Source of the DNA: Propioniciclava flava | Lineage (GTDB): Bacteria; Actinomycetota; Actinomycetes; Propionibacteriales; Propionibacteriaceae | Length of the DNA stretch: 64,000 bases | Direction of reading: 5' to 3' | NCBI RefSeq assembly: GCF_004126535.1 | Contig: NZ_PPCV01000002.1 | Span: 310,001 to 374,000 of the forward strand | Shown here: positions 62,998 to 64,000 of the stretch, one piece after another | Position numbering within the stretch: the first letter of the stretch is position 1 | How the letters are laid out: every line of letters starts with the position of its first letter | Position numbers and translations under genes: made by a program | Notes under the pieces: model-generated | What the model saw: only the letters and a program-made list of their open reading frames with translations | Databases searched by the model: none | Told to the model about the DNA's origin: nothing

Positions 62998-64000
62998 CTA
63001 CCCCTGGGTTCGCAGCCAACGACGCAGATGCCAGGTGGCCCGGACATCGTCCTCGTTGTACTCCAACACCCGGACGCGCGCCTGCTCGCGGGCGATCTCA
63101 TCGCGTGCGTGGACGGCATCGGCAAACCATGATTGAGAGTTAAGCCCGCCCGGATCCTCGTCGCGCCAGGCGAAACCGGCCACGGCCGAGGCGACCACCT
63201 TCAAACCGAGCCCGTTCGCGCCGAAATAGTTCTGCCGCACGACCGTGAAGAGATCCACAAAGTGTTCCGAGGCCCACTCTTGAGCCCACACCCCGAGGTC
63301 ACCCAAGTGCCCGGCGAGGCGTCCCAGCCGCACCACCTCGTAGTCGGAGTAGTGGTAGACCGCCGCGTCACGACCGGTGACCAACTCAGCCAGCCACGCC
63401 ATCGCCTCGCCGGCCAGCGCCTGCTCCCCGGCGGCGTCCAAGTCTTCGAAGGCGGCGAACTGACGCGCATACGATGCGCCGCTGGTGTGGTCGTCGACCC
63501 AAAAACCCCACAGATACACCCGGTCCTCGGCGGAGGTTTCGATGTCGACGTCGATCTCCAGGTCGTGCCGGGGCAGGGGGAGTGGGCCCGACGTCTCGCG
63601 TTCCAGTTCGACACCTGCCGCGAGCAGGCAGGCGCGATGGTGGGCACGGCGGATGCGGCTCTCGGCGTCGTCACGATGACTCACCCGCGGGAGGTAGGAC
63701 GGCAAGAGCGTGTCGAGGTCGACGGCGGCGAGGGCCGTCACGGTGCCCAGCCCCAAAGCGCGCAACGTGGTGATCTCGTGCCCATCCAGCGGGGACTTCG
63801 TGATGCGAACGCTCACGTCATCGGGATCCAGCACGGCCGTGCAGCGAGGCAGCCATACGCACCCCCGGCATTCCGACGTGATGACGGGTAACAGCGGAGG
63901 GGGCGCCGCGGCGGACGCCGTGAGCGCACCCTCGGCCAACGCGACGCGCACAGCGAAATCGTCGTCGTAGCGCTGCAGGGTGCTGATGGGTGCGGCCTCG
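62998..64000 (-). CDS. TM0106-family RecB-like nuclease, C-terminal part
   Basis: 334 residues in the window; the frame is open through base 64000, so the N terminus is outside. Seen: a cysteine motif CRGCVWLPRC (Fe-S-type end of a RecB-like domain), a helix-hairpin-like stretch (LRALGLGTVTALAAVDLDTL), and an RNase H-like 3'-5' exonuclease domain with IDVDIETS, WGFWVDD, YHYSDYEVVRL, and NEDDVRATWHLRRWL. This is the layout of the TM0106 nuclease family; its cell role is unknown. Confidence 0.85.
   Translation of the reverse strand, partial: EAAPISTLQRYDDDFAVRVALAEGALTASAAAPPPLLPVITSECRGCVWLPRCTAVLDPDDVSVRITKSPLDGHEITTLRALGLGTVTALAAVDLDTLLPSYLPRVSHRDDAESRIRRAHHRACLLAAGVELERETSGPLPLPRHDLEIDVDIETSAEDRVYLWGFWVDDHTSGASYARQFAAFEDLDAAGEQALAGEAMAWLAELVTGRDAAVYHYSDYEVVRLGRLAGHLGDLGVWAQEWASEHFVDLFTVVRQNYFGANGLGLKVVASAVAGFAWRDEDPGGLNSQSWFADAVHARDEIAREQARVRVLEYNEDDVRATWHLRRWLRTQG

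Overview
The window is a high-GC chromosomal stretch of an actinomycete. The indicators are mycothiol S-conjugate amidase next to GreA, a DUF4307 protein and a DUF255 thioredoxin-fold protein; a short-chain Z-prenyl diphosphate synthase; a PIN-PhoH protein; a gluABCD-type amino-acid importer; and many starts with a TANNNT-type -10 box 6-8 nt upstream (leaderless transcripts). Lactate oxidation beside pyruvate phosphate dikinase fits a propionibacterium-like member (Propionibacteriaceae), but that is inference. No rRNA, CRISPR array, insertion sequence, prophage or recognisable defence island was seen.

Layout. 1-9.4 kb is central carbon metabolism: the 3' end of ppdK, deoC, a lutPABC lactate operon with a divergent GntR/FCD regulator over tandem operators, and 1-phosphofructokinase. 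9.4-19.5 kb holds an OmpR-type two-component pair, acylphosphatase, a CBS protein, metB, and envelope or housekeeping genes (EcsC, M23 peptidase, TerC, ung, AI-2E). 19.5-38 kb carries a backbone I recognise from mycobacteria (metB, greA, DUF4307, mca, small TM protein, DUF255, hemolysin III, Z-prenyl synthase, phoH, DUF4245). It is interrupted by a YvlB-like/DUF2089 pair, a TetR/ABC/YhgE module, a 2-hydroxyacid dehydrogenase, a GH31 glycosidase and a DUF1800 protein.

38-41.4 kb is the least ordinary part. It has a very short transcript encoding a 22-residue peptide, a secreted SH3b/peptidase protein whose ribosome binding site lies in a hairpin, a membrane-anchored protein resembling an isolated GroEL apical domain in a two-gene operon with a DoxX-like protein, and tRNA-Lys. 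41.4-55 kb has a thioesterase, a NERD protein, a GH42 beta-galactosidase, a gluABCD importer whose last permease is frameshifted, an esterase, a SulP transporter, recQ, an alcohol dehydrogenase and a cupin. 55-64 kb has a lipoprotein related to GH25 lysozymes with lost catalytic residues, an FMN riboswitch controlling a riboflavin importer (ribXY, no ATPase gene), a deaminase, an unusual two-module sensor kinase with a NarL-type regulator, menA, and the C-terminal part of a TM0106-type nuclease.

How the genes work together. LutP imports lactate, LutABC oxidises it to pyruvate, and PPDK can convert pyruvate to PEP; the FCD regulator probably senses lactate. MenA supplies menaquinone for respiration. 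Sugar input comes from GH42 and GH31 hydrolysis. Several cell-wall-facing proteins (M23, SH3b/peptidase, GH25-like, YhgE) are scattered rather than clustered. The best candidates for new biology are the GroEL-apical-like protein, the micro-peptide transcript, and the structured leaders of phoH and the DUF1800 gene.
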